In this document: in pieces, positions 43,661 through 52,124 of the stretch
Layout: the number at the start of each line of letters is the position of its first letter
Numbering within the stretch: the stretch's first letter is position 1
NCBI RefSeq assembly: GCF_013376045.1
Contig: NZ_JABMJG010000015.1
Location: 23,748-87,747 of the forward strand
From: Variovorax sp. SG517
Lineage (GTDB): Bacteria > Pseudomonadota > Gammaproteobacteria > Burkholderiales > Burkholderiaceae_C
Direction: 5' to 3'
Length of the DNA stretch: 64,000 bases
Translations under genes and position numbers: made by a program
Notes under the pieces: generated by a model
The model's input: the letters and a program-made list of their open reading frames with translations, nothing else
Databases searched by the model: none
What the model was told of the DNA's origin: nothing

Positions 43661-43936
43661 GTGCCGGACAGATACAACGGCGACGGTTATGAGTTCAGCA
43701 TCCAGCTGCTTGATCGTCGTCGTCTGCATGTGCACGTGACCCGCGCGGCGCTGGAATTCCTGGCCGGCGAAGAGCCGACGGACCAGTTGTGCACGCTGAC
43801 GGCCTGCATGGGCCTTCTGCGCGAGCGTGCTTTGCTGGTCCACGCGCAGACCGGGGCGCAACGGGTGGTGCTCGGCCCTGCGGACCTCGCGGGTCCGTCC
43901 GACGAGGGCACGACGAGGCCCCCGCTGCTTCACTGA
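43661..43936 (+). CDS. Small hypothetical protein, possibly DUF1488-like
   Basis: A 91-residue frame starts at GTG 43661 after AAGAGGT and reads DRYNGDGYEFSIQLLDRRRL, then HVHVTRAALEFLAGEEPTDQ. The pattern resembles DUF1488-type proteins, but weakly. It lies 16 bases behind the DUF892 gene and is probably co-transcribed. Confidence 0.55.
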   Translation: MPDRYNGDGYEFSIQLLDRRRLHVHVTRAALEFLAGEEPTDQLCTLTACMGLLRERALLVHAQTGAQRVVLGPADLAGPSDEGTTRPPLLH

Positions 43937-44165
43937 GCCGGCACGGAGTCGCGTTCCAAGCGCCAAACCTCAGCCCGTACGCTCGCACCGACGCATGGCC
44001 GGTGTTGCAGGGGAAGGCTCCAAAGCGCGTGAATCCAGATCCTTCACTGCCCTTGTTCTCGCTTTTTTTCGTCTGCATCCGCGCGCGGACGGGCATTCGT
44101 CCGACGGCGGCGATGGTGCATTGGTTTAGGTTGCTCCCATCTTCAACCACCCCGCCGAGGTAAAC

Positions 44166-44465
44166 ATGCCCAAGACGACCCGCAGCTCAAACTCCGCAAA
44201 CGCGCAGGCGCCGCACGCTGCCGATTCCACAAGGACCGCCGATACCACTGACGCCACAGCGGCACACCCCATCGATCCTTCCGCCAGCACCCCCGCGACC
44301 CAACAACCCACGCAGCCCACACCCGAAAACGAGGACTCTATTGCGCGCGAGGAACGGGTGCGCCGCGCCGCCTACGACGCCTATGTGCGCCGGGGTGGCG
44401 GGCCGGGCGACGAAGTGCAGGATTGGTTGGACGCAGAAGCTCAGGTCGACGGCCGCAACGCATAG
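44166..44465 (+). CDS. DUF2934-domain protein with a disordered N-terminus
   Basis: The 99-residue product has a long threonine/alanine/proline-rich start and, at the end, IAREERVRRAAYDAYVRRGG and VQDWLDAEAQVDG, which is the DUF2934 motif (xAYxxYxxRGxxxGxxxxDWLxAE). It is common in stress-associated clusters of Burkholderiales. No enzyme activity is known for it. Confidence 0.8.
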   Translation: MPKTTRSSNSANAQAPHAADSTRTADTTDATAAHPIDPSASTPATQQPTQPTPENEDSIAREERVRRAAYDAYVRRGGGPGDEVQDWLDAEAQVDGRNA

Positions 44466-44922
44466 CGGCCAGACGCCCGACCAGGGAGTGCAAGGCTCGT
44501 GGCAACGCACATGCCTGCTGCTGAAGCTCAGCGCTCCACAGGCGGCCGACGCCTGCAGGACTGACGTGCGCAAAGGTGCTCTTCGCCGGTCTGACGCAGT
44601 TTCGCTAAAGACGGCAGCTCGCCTTACGGCGAGCGGACCTGAAGGAAAAGCCGCTGCGCAAATCCTGAGGCGAGAAGGCAAAACGTGCCGCGTGCCCCGG
44701 GGTTTGATTTCTAAGAGTGCGACCAGCGCGTCGCTTGACATCGCGCCCACATCGCACTCTGTCGTGCGGTCGATGACTACATCGACTGCGCGGCGCGAGG
44801 GTCACTTTGAAGGCGTCCGAACTGCAAGGCCATCCCGAGAAGCTGCACGGACACGAACACCTTGCCGTTCGTTCTCCCCCCACTTACCGCGCCGTTCGCT
44901 GGCGCCCGATCAGGAGATTCCC
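44466..44922. other. Intergenic region with a small hairpin
   Basis: About 460 bases without a recognised gene before the manganese catalase. A perfect hairpin lies at 44617-44634 (GCTCGCC-TTAC-GGCGAGC) without a following T-run. The right end supplies the ribosome site (AGGAG) of the catalase. Confidence 0.4.
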
Positions 44923-45837
44923 ATGTTTTCCCACAACAAGCGCCTTCAATACACCTTGCGAGTCAACGAGACAAACCCCGGGCTCGCGAACCTGATGCTC
45001 GAGCAATTCGGAGGGCCGCAAGGCGAACTCGCCGCCGCCTGCCGCTACTTCACCCAGGCCATCGCTGAGGACGACCCGGGCCGCAAGGACATGCTGTTCG
45101 ACATCGCCACCGAAGAATTGAGCCATCTGGAAGTGATCGGGACAATGGTCGCGATGCTCAACAAGGGCGCCAAGGGACGCTTGGCCGAAGGCGTCGATTC
45201 GGAAGCCGAAACCTACCGCAGCATCACGGGGGCCGGCAACGACAGCCACCTCACGCAGGTGCTCTACGGCGGTGGGCCCGCGCTGGTGAATTCCGCGGGC
45301 GTGCCGTGGACCGCGGCCTACATCGACAGCATCGGCGAACCCACTGCCGACCTGCGCTCCAACATCGCGGCGGAGGCGCGCGCCAAGATCGTCTACGAGC
45401 GGCTCATCAACCTCACCGACGATCCGGGGGTGAAGGAAGCACTGGGCTTTCTCATGACCCGCGAGATCGCGCACCAGAAGTCGTTCGAGAAAGCGCTCTA
45501 TGCCATCACGCCCAATTTTCCGCCAGGCAAGCTGCCGGGCATGCCTGAGTTCACGAAGGTCTACTTCGACATGTCCAAGGGAGGCGAGGTCCGCGGCCCC
45601 TGGAACCAGGGACCGCAATGGGAGTTCGTGGCGGACCCCGAGGACCAGATGGCGGTAGACGGAGGAGACGGCGAGCCCACCGTTCAGCTCACGCCCGAGG
45701 AAGAAACCGCGGTCGACGCCATGGCAGCGCGCACGGCCTCCGACCCCACGAGCGATCCGCAGACGGGCGCCGAACTCGGCATGTCCGAAGAGGCGGTTCT
45801 GGACGAACTGAACGACCAGCTCACGAAGAAGCCCTGA
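44923..45837 (+). CDS. Manganese catalase
   Basis: From ATG 44923 (AGGAGATTCCC upstream) the protein has 304 residues. Di-manganese ligands are visible: a glutamate in GPQGELAAACRYFTQ, the ExxH pair in ATEELSHLEVIGTM, a glutamate in AAEARAKIVYERL and a histidine in TREIAHQKSFEKAL. The enzyme breaks down hydrogen peroxide without heme. The C-terminal tail (TPEEETAVDAMAARTASDPT onward) is acidic and extra. It lies in a stress group with DUF892 and DUF2934 genes. Confidence 0.93.
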   Translation: MFSHNKRLQYTLRVNETNPGLANLMLEQFGGPQGELAAACRYFTQAIAEDDPGRKDMLFDIATEELSHLEVIGTMVAMLNKGAKGRLAEGVDSEAETYRSITGAGNDSHLTQVLYGGGPALVNSAGVPWTAAYIDSIGEPTADLRSNIAAEARAKIVYERLINLTDDPGVKEALGFLMTREIAHQKSFEKALYAITPNFPPGKLPGMPEFTKVYFDMSKGGEVRGPWNQGPQWEFVADPEDQMAVDGGDGEPTVQLTPEEETAVDAMAARTASDPTSDPQTGAELGMSEEAVLDELNDQLTKKP

Positions 45838-45879
45838 TCGCACGGGCATCGACGCGCGTCAACGAAAGAGGAACCAAAC

Positions 45880-46062
45880 ATGAACACCGACCCGAAGCCC
45901 ACCACTTCCCCCTCGCCCGTCCCTCCGATCGAGGCCGAGGTCAGGGCCGACGACCTCGAGAAGCCGCCGCCCGACGACGCGGCTGAAGACAACGAAGCGA
46001 CCGAAACGAGGCCTGGCGAGGGCGAGAACGCCCCCGGCTTCCTGAAACCCGGGAAGAAGTAG
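45880..46062 (+). CDS. Short acidic, disordered hypothetical protein
   Basis: A 60-residue frame after a good ribosome site (AGAGGA) is rich in Pro, Glu and Asp (IEAEVRADDLEKPPPDDAAE) and ends GFLKPGKK. It lies 42 bases behind the manganese catalase and is probably part of its transcript. No family known. Confidence 0.6.
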   Translation: MNTDPKPTTSPSPVPPIEAEVRADDLEKPPPDDAAEDNEATETRPGEGENAPGFLKPGKK

Positions 46063-46225
46063 CCGACGGAAGAAGACAGGAGAAAGGCGGCCAGCCTCGC
46101 GAAACAGGGCAGCCGCCGCCCTCCTCGGCGCCGACGCAGAGCGCCCTGCACTGCCGTCCGATAGAGCTCCCGCCCTTTTCATCGAACAAAGATCTCCATT
46201 CTTGACCGCCGGCCGGTGCTCCGGC

Positions 46226-46247
46226 GGTATTCGGCATGCCGAACACC
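46226..46247. promoter_or_regulatory. Palindrome with TTCGGCATGCCGAA core
   Basis: The 14 bases TTCGGCATGCCGAA at 46230-46243 form a perfect inverted repeat, extended by GGT and ACC arms. It lies about 105 bases beyond the end of the second cupin-XRE gene. It matches the cores at 31383-31396 (one base different) and 47742-47755. Confidence 0.6.
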
Positions 46248-46352
46248 GAAGCCAGGAGAAATAAAAAGAAGTGGCACGGGCGAATGCCCGAGCGACGAGC
46301 CGGATCGGCGGCCACTGCAATCAACGAGCCTGACTGTATTACCGCAGGTGGG

Positions 46353-47024
46353 TCAATCGCGCAAAGTGAAAACCACCGACAGGTACGACACCGGCCCTGC
46401 ATGGATCGCCTCGATCCCATGCAGCGCTGTCGCATCGAACAGCAGCGTGTCCCCTGCCCCCACCTCCACCGCCTTCGCGCCGTAGCGGTAGGTCACCGCC
46501 CCGGACAGGAAGTACAGGAACTTCAGCCCCGGATGCTGGAAGGTCACGTACGGCCCCGCCTCCGGCAACAACGTGACCAGGTAGGGTTCCACAAAGAGAT
46601 TGCCCGACAGGGAGTGCCCCAGCAACTCGTAGCGGTAGCCCGTCACGGCCCCGATGCGGTCGACCGCGAGCCCCTGCCCTGCCCGCACATGGCAGAAGTC
46701 CGTGCGCCGCGCTTGGTCTCCGAAGAAGCGTGAGACCGGCACGTGCAACCCCTGCGCGAGCCGCTCCAAGGTCTCCACCGAAGGCGAGACCAGCCCCCGC
46801 TCGATGCGAGAAAGCATCGACGCCGAGATCTCCGACGCCGCCGCAAGCTGCCCGGCCGATAGCCCGGCCGCCATGCGCAGCGCCCTCACCTGCGCGCCAA
46901 TGCGTGCGGCGGACAGGCTGCGCACCACAGGTGCGGGTCGCCGGGACCGCACACGCGTCACCGAGACGGGCAAGCGCAGCGGGCGAGCCGATGGCAGGGG
47001 CGAAGCGAATTGCCTTTGCGTCAT
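46353..47024 (-). CDS. XRE-family regulator with C-terminal cupin domain (copy 2)
   Basis: This 223-residue protein is almost the same as the one at 30211-30882, from the basic start (RPLRLPVSVTRVRSRRPAPV) through the helix-turn-helix (ISASMLSRIERGLVSPSVET) to the cupin (FQHPGLKFLYFLSGAVTYRY). Differences are a handful of residues, such as AGLSAGQLAAAS in place of AGRSAGQLALAS, and the first eight codons. The DNA is close to identical over most of the gene, pointing to a recent duplication or gene conversion. Confidence 0.9.
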   Translation of the reverse strand: MTQRQFASPLPSARPLRLPVSVTRVRSRRPAPVVRSLSAARIGAQVRALRMAAGLSAGQLAAASEISASMLSRIERGLVSPSVETLERLAQGLHVPVSRFFGDQARRTDFCHVRAGQGLAVDRIGAVTGYRYELLGHSLSGNLFVEPYLVTLLPEAGPYVTFQHPGLKFLYFLSGAVTYRYGAKAVEVGAGDTLLFDATALHGIEAIHAGPVSYLSVVFTLRD

Positions 47025-47156
47025 GTAGTTCCCTTTGTCCATCCAGATACCGCAGCCGATGGGATGCCGTGCTGCACTTCCAGCTGCGCGCACTCGGAGA
47101 TTATGTGTCTTTTACGACGTTTCCTCCAGAAGCACATTCAGCGAGCCTGCGCGTAC

Positions 47157-47525
47157 ATGACTGCAGGCAAACGAACCAAGGCGCCACCCGGCATTGCACA
47201 GGGCAGATTGCCCAATGCAGTGACCTTGGCGCTCGGTCGCAACCTCAGGCATTTCCGGGAGCAAGCAGGACTTACCCAGGTCGAATTGGCTTTCGATGCA
47301 GAAGTCGAGCGCTCGCGCATCTCCAAGATTGAGCGCGGACACATCAACCCGTCGCTGCTGACGCTCGCCACGCTGTGCTATTGCCTGAAAATCACATTGC
47401 CCGCGTTGTTCGGAGACATCAAGGAAACCTTGGCGCCTTCATGGAAGGGCGGCACGTTGCGCCGTTCCAATCAAGCAGTTCTCGGCGCGCCGATGAAGAA
47501 AAGGTCGCGCAGCAGCAGTTCCTAG
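47157..47525 (+). CDS. Small XRE-family DNA-binding protein
   Basis: The 122-residue product has a helix-turn-helix in TLALGRNLRHFREQAGLTQV, then ELAFDAEVERSRISKIERGH and INPSLLTLATLCYCLKITLP, and a basic tail (KKRSRSSSS). It is divergent from the second cupin-XRE gene, just as the small XRE gene at 31036 is from the first, but the two small proteins are only distantly alike. An earlier in-frame ATG at 47103 is possible. Confidence 0.82.
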   Translation: MTAGKRTKAPPGIAQGRLPNAVTLALGRNLRHFREQAGLTQVELAFDAEVERSRISKIERGHINPSLLTLATLCYCLKITLPALFGDIKETLAPSWKGGTLRRSNQAVLGAPMKKRSRSSSS

Positions 47526-47738
47526 AAACACAGGATGTCTCGAATCCTGCAGTTGGCCCACTGAGCACTCGCCATTTCGAGCAAATGAGCCCACGCAAGT
47601 CGGCGTGGCAGCAAGTGCTAGAAGCCCCGCACCGAGATCGTCATGCCGACGTGGCGCCCCATGCAACGCATCAAGATGCTGGGGGGAACCGGAGTGCATT
47701 CCCGAAACCAGCGTCAGTTGAACGGCAAACGTTGCCTG

Positions 47739-47758
47739 ATGTTCGGCATGCCGAACAT
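47739..47758. promoter_or_regulatory. Perfect 20-base palindrome with TTCGGCATGCCGAA core
   Basis: ATGTTCGGCA followed by TGCCGAACAT is a perfect inverted repeat about 210 bases behind the second small XRE gene. The core is identical to that at 46230-46243 and nearly so to 31383-31396, so one DNA-binding protein may recognise all three. Confidence 0.65.
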
Positions 47759-47784
47759 AACGTGGGAAATGAAAGAGGTGCATC

Positions 47785-47925
47785 GCGCTACCGGTACCCC
47801 TTCGAACGCAGCCAAGCCAGATGCGTGGCAAGCGCCTGGCCCTGCGCCTCGTAGTAGTCCAGTACGCGGACTTCCTTGCCAATGAACTGCGCCACCCACA
47901 TGGAGAAGGCGTCAGCCTTGGCACC
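47785..47925 (-). pseudogene. Fragment of a phage terminase large subunit gene
   Basis: The minus strand reads DAFSMWVAQFIGKEVRVLDY and YEAQGQALATHLAWLRSKGY before a stop at 47785. The xIWVxQFxGxEIRVLDYYE segment is typical for the nuclease domain region of tailed-phage terminase large subunits. Only about 45 residues survive, cut by IS66 sequence on one side. Confidence 0.65.
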
Positions 47926-47935
47926 GGTGCCGCCG

Positions 47936-48244
47936 ATGGCTGTCGAGCCACTGGACATGCGTGCCGACACCGAGGCGGCCCTGGCGCGCGTCGTGCGCGT
48001 CTTCGGCGCTGCCAGGCCACACCGCGCGTACCTGTTCGCCAACCGCCGCGCCAACCGCATGAAGGTGCTCGTGCACGACGGCATTGGCATCTGGCTGGCG
48101 GCCAGGCGTCTTCATCAAGGCAAGTTCATCTGGCCCAAGGATGCCGCCCCTACGCTCAGCCTGAATCACCCCCAATTCGATGCCCTGATGCTCGGCCTGC
48201 CTTGGCAACGCGTCGGCGAGGCCGGCGTCATCTGCGTTCTGTAG
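47936..48244 (+). pseudogene. tnpB: IS66 accessory protein TnpB, 5' truncated
   Basis: From a chance ATG at 47936 the frame reads AVEPLDMRADTEAALARVVR, then AYLFANRRANRMKVLVHDGI and GIWLAARRLHQGKFIWP, to PWQRVGEAGVICVL, the whole TnpB body. The usual first dozen residues are missing. TnpB proteins of IS66 are needed for transposition, but without tnpA and full tnpC this copy cannot move by itself. Confidence 0.85.
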
Positions 48245-48309
48245 CGCGGTCGCGCAATTGCCGAAGTTGCTGATGTCAGCTTGGGTACCTCGGGGCATCA
48301 TCACCTTCC

Positions 48310-48560
48310 GTGAGCGACACGGCCACCAACCTTGACCACCTGGACGCGCAGCAACTGCGCGAGATGGTGCAGTCGCTCATGGGCCAGGTGCAGGCCAACA
48401 AGCTCGAGATCCAACGGCGCGACCAGGAGCTTGCGTTCAAGCAGGCTGCCATCGACAAGCTCACGTACGAGATGGCGGTGCTCAAGCGGCTGAAGTTCGC
48501 CGCCAAGTCCGAAGCCTTCAGCACCGAGCAGAAGAGTCTGCTGGAAGAGACCATTCAGTT
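48310..48560 (+). pseudogene. tnpC: IS66 transposase TnpC, N-terminal fragment
   Basis: The frame starts with GTG at 48310 and reads LDHLDAQQLREMVQSLMGQV, then KLTYEMAVLKRLKFAAKSEA and FSTEQKSLLEET, the leucine-rich N-terminal region of IS66 TnpC. Similarity stops at about 48560, where foreign sequence begins. The frame continues to 48672 only by chance. Confidence 0.82.
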
Positions 48561-48561
48561 G

Positions 48562-48767
48562 CTGAATCGGCAATTGCTCCACTCCGCAAGCTTGAAGGTG
48601 GTCGCGGCGAAGCTGCTACTGGAGAAGGTGCTGGAGGTGAACTGGGCCAGGTTCAGGTCGAGACCCGAATAGGAGGAACTGTCGGATTCGCCCGAAAGGA
48701 CTGCGCGCGATCCGCCGGCGCCTTTGCGCCACCTGTCGTGGTCTGTAATGATGACTTGCGCCGTCAT
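48562..48767 (-). pseudogene. Pentapeptide-repeat protein, fragment
   Basis: On the minus strand, YSGLDLNLAQFTSSTFSSSS and FAATTFKLAEWSNCRF show the five-residue periodicity (A/S)xxF of pentapeptide-repeat proteins. The fragment is cut by IS66 sequence at 48560. Such proteins also occur beside type VI secretion toxins, and the toxin-immunity remnants upstream on the same strand would fit this. Confidence 0.5.
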
Positions 48768-48859
48768 GCCGAGCTTTCAGCAACGCATCGAGTCAAGAAT
48801 AGTGCAATCCGATCAGCCGGCCCGTTTGACGTGATGCGCACTCCACTGCCCCCAACCAT

Positions 48860-49411
48860 TCAACCGACATCGGGAGTGAGCTTGTCCAGGAATGCGGAAA
48901 ACGAATCCGACACGACTTCTGTGTTGCCGAAATAGTCACTCGCGTCGTCATCGTCCGATTCAAAGTTGTGGTCCCAGTACAGGACCTCTCCGAACTTGCT
49001 TGGATCGATGTTGAGCAGAATCAGATCGCCACTGCCGGCAGACGCGATCGGAATCGTATTACTCGGAATCCGTCCCTCATAGACGTTCAGGTGGCTCTCG
49101 ATCGAGTCCCCAAATCCCGGCGGAGCCTTCAACGCGAGTAGCGCATTGATCACCCGCTCGTTGGATTTGGTCTTCAACAAGGTTGCGCTGGGAATCCCGC
49201 CGTTGTTGCTTTTCAGGAAGCTCTTGTAGTCCTCAGGGATTTTGCCCATCGCACTCTCGAAGCTTCTGATGTCTTCGTCCGGTGGGTTGTCCATGTCGTA
49301 CATCGAGCGATACATCACGCTCGTTCTCTTGTCGAATCTGTTTCCAGCGCGCGCCTGCGCCTCAAGCTCCGCCTCGGAGAAACCCAATCTCCTGAATGTC
49401 AGGACCGCCAT
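48860..49411 (-). CDS. SMI1/KNR4-family immunity protein
   Basis: The 183-residue protein begins MAVLTFRRLGFSEAELEAQA and contains IRSFESAMGKIPEDYKSFLK and SNNGGIPSAT, the classical SMI1/KNR4 motif (ExxLGxxLPxDYxxFLxxNNGG), and GSGDLILLNIDPSKFGEVLY. SMI1 proteins neutralise nuclease and other toxins in polymorphic toxin systems. The ATG lies one base after the stop of the WHH-toxin remnant, with its ribosome site inside that gene (GGAGGTG), so the two form a toxin-immunity pair. Confidence 0.9.
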   Translation of the reverse strand: MAVLTFRRLGFSEAELEAQARAGNRFDKRTSVMYRSMYDMDNPPDEDIRSFESAMGKIPEDYKSFLKSNNGGIPSATLLKTKSNERVINALLALKAPPGFGDSIESHLNVYEGRIPSNTIPIASAGSGDLILLNIDPSKFGEVLYWDHNFESDDDDASDYFGNTEVVSDSFSAFLDKLTPDVG

Positions 49412-49412
49412 A

Positions 49413-49634
49413 TCACCTCCGTGTGCCGCACACGGCTGCGCCGCCAGTGTGCTTTACCGCATCATGAATGTCTTTGGGAATCAATTGAAGTTTCCCATCG
49501 TACTGAGAATGGTGCCACGTGTATTCCTTGCCATTCATCAGGATCTTGCTGGATGAGCCGTAAGCATTTCCCGCCCCAAACGCGGAATTGTTTGCAGCGC
49601 GGAAGTCTGCCGAATCGGAGGTGAATGCGCCGAC
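49413..49634 (-). pseudogene. WHH-type nuclease toxin, C-terminal remnant
   Basis: About 70 residues on the minus strand read FRAANNSAFGAGNAYGSSSK, then ILMNGKEYTWHHSQYDGKLQ and LIPKDIHDAVKHTGGAAV, ending at TGA 49413. The TWHHxxDGKxxQLxPxDIHxAVxHTGG pattern is that of HNH/EndoVII-type WHH nuclease toxins found at the C-terminus of polymorphic toxins. The N-terminal delivery part has been replaced by an IS3 end. Without it the toxin cannot be secreted. Confidence 0.8.
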
Positions 49635-49751
49635 TGCTTGAGAAAACCGATGATCTGTTCGTCGGTGAATCTGCTCTTCTTCATGTCCGTTCTTCCTCTG
49701 AAAACGGACTCTACTAACCTTCAACTGGTACGCCCTATGGGGAGCAGGTCA
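49635..49751 (-). mobile_element. IS3-family left end with start of orfA
   Basis: The minus strand begins at 49751 with TGACCTGCTCC, typical of an IS3-group terminal repeat, and has an orfA start at 49684 reading MKKSRFTDEQIIGFLKQ. After 17 codons the sequence changes to the WHH toxin. This element start therefore ends abruptly inside the toxin gene. Confidence 0.75.
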
Positions 49752-50059
49752 GACCAACTCGCGCTTGAGCACCTCGCTATGGACGCGTCGTCGCGGTTTG
49801 GCTGTGCGCTCGGCTACGGACTCTATCTCTACGGACATGATGTGCATGATCGGTCTTGATGCACACCATCCCGGCGCACATGCTTACGCAAGCATGCCGG
49901 TCGCCGTCCGTTCAGGAAAGATGGGTGGTGAGAGCGCGCTTACTGCGTAGCGAGGTCTACGCGCCGTTGAGTCCCAGTTGGAAACTGCGGTGCCGTCCCT
50001 CGGTAAGAAATGCGCGACGCGTGGAGCCACCACCTACAAGCCTAGAGACTCAGAATGAT
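49752..50059. other. Region without a recognised gene
   Basis: About 300 bases between the IS3 end and the DUF6348 gene. Open frames exist but none is recognisable. It may hold more of the lost toxin locus. Confidence 0.35.
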
Positions 50060-50959
50060 TCAACGACGAAGGAGACCAAGCAGACGCTCCCACCAACGCT
50101 GGCCGACTGGGCTTGTACCTTCGGCATGCGTCGGCGACACGTCTCCAGATGGAGGCAGCGCAGCCTGGAAAACCACAAATTGCTTGCGGAGCTCGAATCC
50201 ACGCTGGGGCCACTGCGCCACGTAAGCAAGTAAGGCTTGGCGGCCCTGCTCAAAATCTTCGCCATTGACGCGACAGTCGGCCTGTGCCACGCCCTCCGCA
50301 TCACGGGCAGCATAGAGACGCACCCCCTGGATGCCATCGGACTCAATCAGCGACTGGAAGGCGTTGAGGCTGTTGGTCAGGAGGCAGCACGGGCAGAAAG
50401 GATGTTCTTCGTCGGCCGCCACCGGCTCTTGCAAAGCCGCGTGTTGGAAGGGTCCGAGAAGTATTCGCTTTTTCCCCGCTGGACGGCCTTCGCAAACCGG
50501 CCATTCCATCAGCATGATGGCACTGTTCGCCGGTGCTTCGCGCACTACGTCCCGCCAAACTGCCAAGTCCATCTGGCGCCACTGGTCGAATCCGTTTCGC
50601 AAGGATGCGTTCAGGCTAGGACCGTGCGAGTGTTGATACTCGAAGCTTCCAGCGGGCAGATGGCTCCCATGGACAACCTCGATCGTCGTGGTGGTGCGTA
50701 GTGCACCGCCGTCATCGATCGTATAAGTGACCAGCTGAGGCAGGAGCATCCAACCATCGTCCAGCGCGAGCCAATTGCCTTGTCGGACAGCACGGATGTC
50801 AGCCACCTGCAGCACTTCATGCAGGATGCTGGGAAGGTCAACCTGCTCGGTCCATTGCTCCTCGCCTCTTACAAAGGCTGCATCTATCGATACGCCCATG
50901 CCGGGGTTGCCGGCGGAAGCTTTCGGCTTCTTGAAAGCAGATTCATTCATGGTCTGCAT
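50060..50959 (-). CDS. DUF6348-family protein
   Basis: From ATG 50959 the product has 299 residues. Characteristic parts are TTTIEVVHGSHLPAGSFEYQ, SLRNGFDQWRQMDLAVWRDV and EHPFCPCCLLTNSLNAFQSL with two conserved cysteines, then LYAARDAEGVAQADCRVNGE. This is the DUF6348 family, of unknown function, common in accessory regions with polymorphic toxins and secretion systems. A start at 50950 is also possible. Confidence 0.8.
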   Translation of the reverse strand: MQTMNESAFKKPKASAGNPGMGVSIDAAFVRGEEQWTEQVDLPSILHEVLQVADIRAVRQGNWLALDDGWMLLPQLVTYTIDDGGALRTTTTIEVVHGSHLPAGSFEYQHSHGPSLNASLRNGFDQWRQMDLAVWRDVVREAPANSAIMLMEWPVCEGRPAGKKRILLGPFQHAALQEPVAADEEHPFCPCCLLTNSLNAFQSLIESDGIQGVRLYAARDAEGVAQADCRVNGEDFEQGRQALLAYVAQWPQRGFELRKQFVVFQAALPPSGDVSPTHAEGTSPVGQRWWERLLGLLRR

Positions 50960-51317
50960 CACTCTTTCTCGCCCTTACACGGACGGGGACAAACTGTGTT
51001 GAAGATTTGTTCACAGCGATTCTTCAAGGCGCCACGTAAGCGTCAAACCCGAGGCTCAGCGGGCGACAGCCCGTAGGCAAAAACACGCGGTCCCCATTCA
51101 GAACAGCATCTTCGCCGCAGGTAAATCACTCCCTCCGCAGGCAGCCGACCAGATAGCTTTCTGGGGGATCGAACAGATCGCGTCGGCTTTCTACTCGCGC
51201 ACTCAATCGCGTGATCTCAACGCGCTCCTACTTCGGGTTCTGGATCACCACACGCATCAGAGAGGCAGGGGCCCATGGTTCTTGCAGGCGAACCAAAAAA
51301 CCTCGGCTGAATTCTCT
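50960..51317. other. Region without a recognised gene
   Basis: About 360 bases between the DUF6348 gene and a lipoprotein gene. No family similarity, palindrome or RNA gene was recognised on either strand. Confidence 0.4.
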
Positions 51318-51998
51318 TCAATGGACATCGAACCAAGCGCCAACCCCATCAAATCTTGGCATAAGTCTGAAGCCTCGGGCATCGTAGATGAGCAGTTCGT
51401 CAGCGATCACTCCTCCAATCCCTGCACCCACGATCGTGGCGCCGGTGGCCCGGCCACCTCGACCGTTGTCGGAACGCGCGAGATAGCTCTCCGCCAAAGT
51501 TTCTCCTGGCAGCCGCACGCTAGATTCGGCTTGGATGTCCTCGCCCGCGGTAGGAGGGGCCTGGGCAGCCTCATCGGCTTCGTCATCCGACATCAAAAGC
51601 ATCTTGCCTGTGTCTGGTTGAATAAAGACGCGCGCGCTGGCTTTGTCGGCGTGAGGCACGTAGACGCCGCCGGTGTACACCTCGAGCAACCGCTTCCCAT
51701 CTGATCGCTTGCGCTCGGTATAAAAGATGCTCACGCCTCCTTGTGGCCCAACATACCAAACGCCATCTGCATCCTGCCCAGCCGGCCGATACTTTCCCCC
51801 ACTGAGAGTGACGATCTTTGCTGCGCGGAGAACAGTTCCTTCATCGACATGTCGAAAATCCGAAGTTGTAACCCTGGCCTTGAAAGTAGACGCGCCGCGA
51901 AGTGTGCTGATCTGGGTACTCATGCAGCCTCCGAGCCCGATTGCAAATGCCAGGACAAAGATCGTGCGAATGTGCAGGGCAAAAGAAGAGACGTTCAT
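51318..51998 (-). CDS. Hypothetical lipoprotein
   Basis: The 226-residue protein has a lipoprotein signal peptide (IRTIFVLAFAIGLGGC, Cys25) and a soluble body with GVWYVGPQGGVSIFYTERKR and a glycine-rich GATIVGAGIGGVIADELLIY near the end. No family recognised. It is one of three minus-strand envelope genes in a row. Confidence 0.75.
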   Translation of the reverse strand: MNVSSFALHIRTIFVLAFAIGLGGCMSTQISTLRGASTFKARVTTSDFRHVDEGTVLRAAKIVTLSGGKYRPAGQDADGVWYVGPQGGVSIFYTERKRSDGKRLLEVYTGGVYVPHADKASARVFIQPDTGKMLLMSDDEADEAAQAPPTAGEDIQAESSVRLPGETLAESYLARSDNGRGGRATGATIVGAGIGGVIADELLIYDARGFRLMPRFDGVGAWFDVH

Positions 51999-52124
51999 TC
52001 AAGAATCCAGCAGTACTCGGGTCATTGAAACTGTAGCGGGCACCTGATGAGAGCAGGAAATCTCGCTCCAGCACAGGCAAGAAATCAAGGGTTGCCAATA
52101 CCCGGTGAATCGATCGAGCTCGAG

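Larger units (their letters stand above)
47930..48560 (+). mobile_element. Truncated IS66-family element (tnpB and 5' tnpC)
   Basis: The stretch contains most of tnpB and the first quarter of tnpC in their normal order and orientation. Its left end lacks tnpA and the tnpB start; its right end stops inside tnpC, joined to a pentapeptide-repeat gene. It is the opposite portion of the element to the tnpC C-terminal pieces at 1580-1890 and 63338-63883. Confidence 0.85.
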
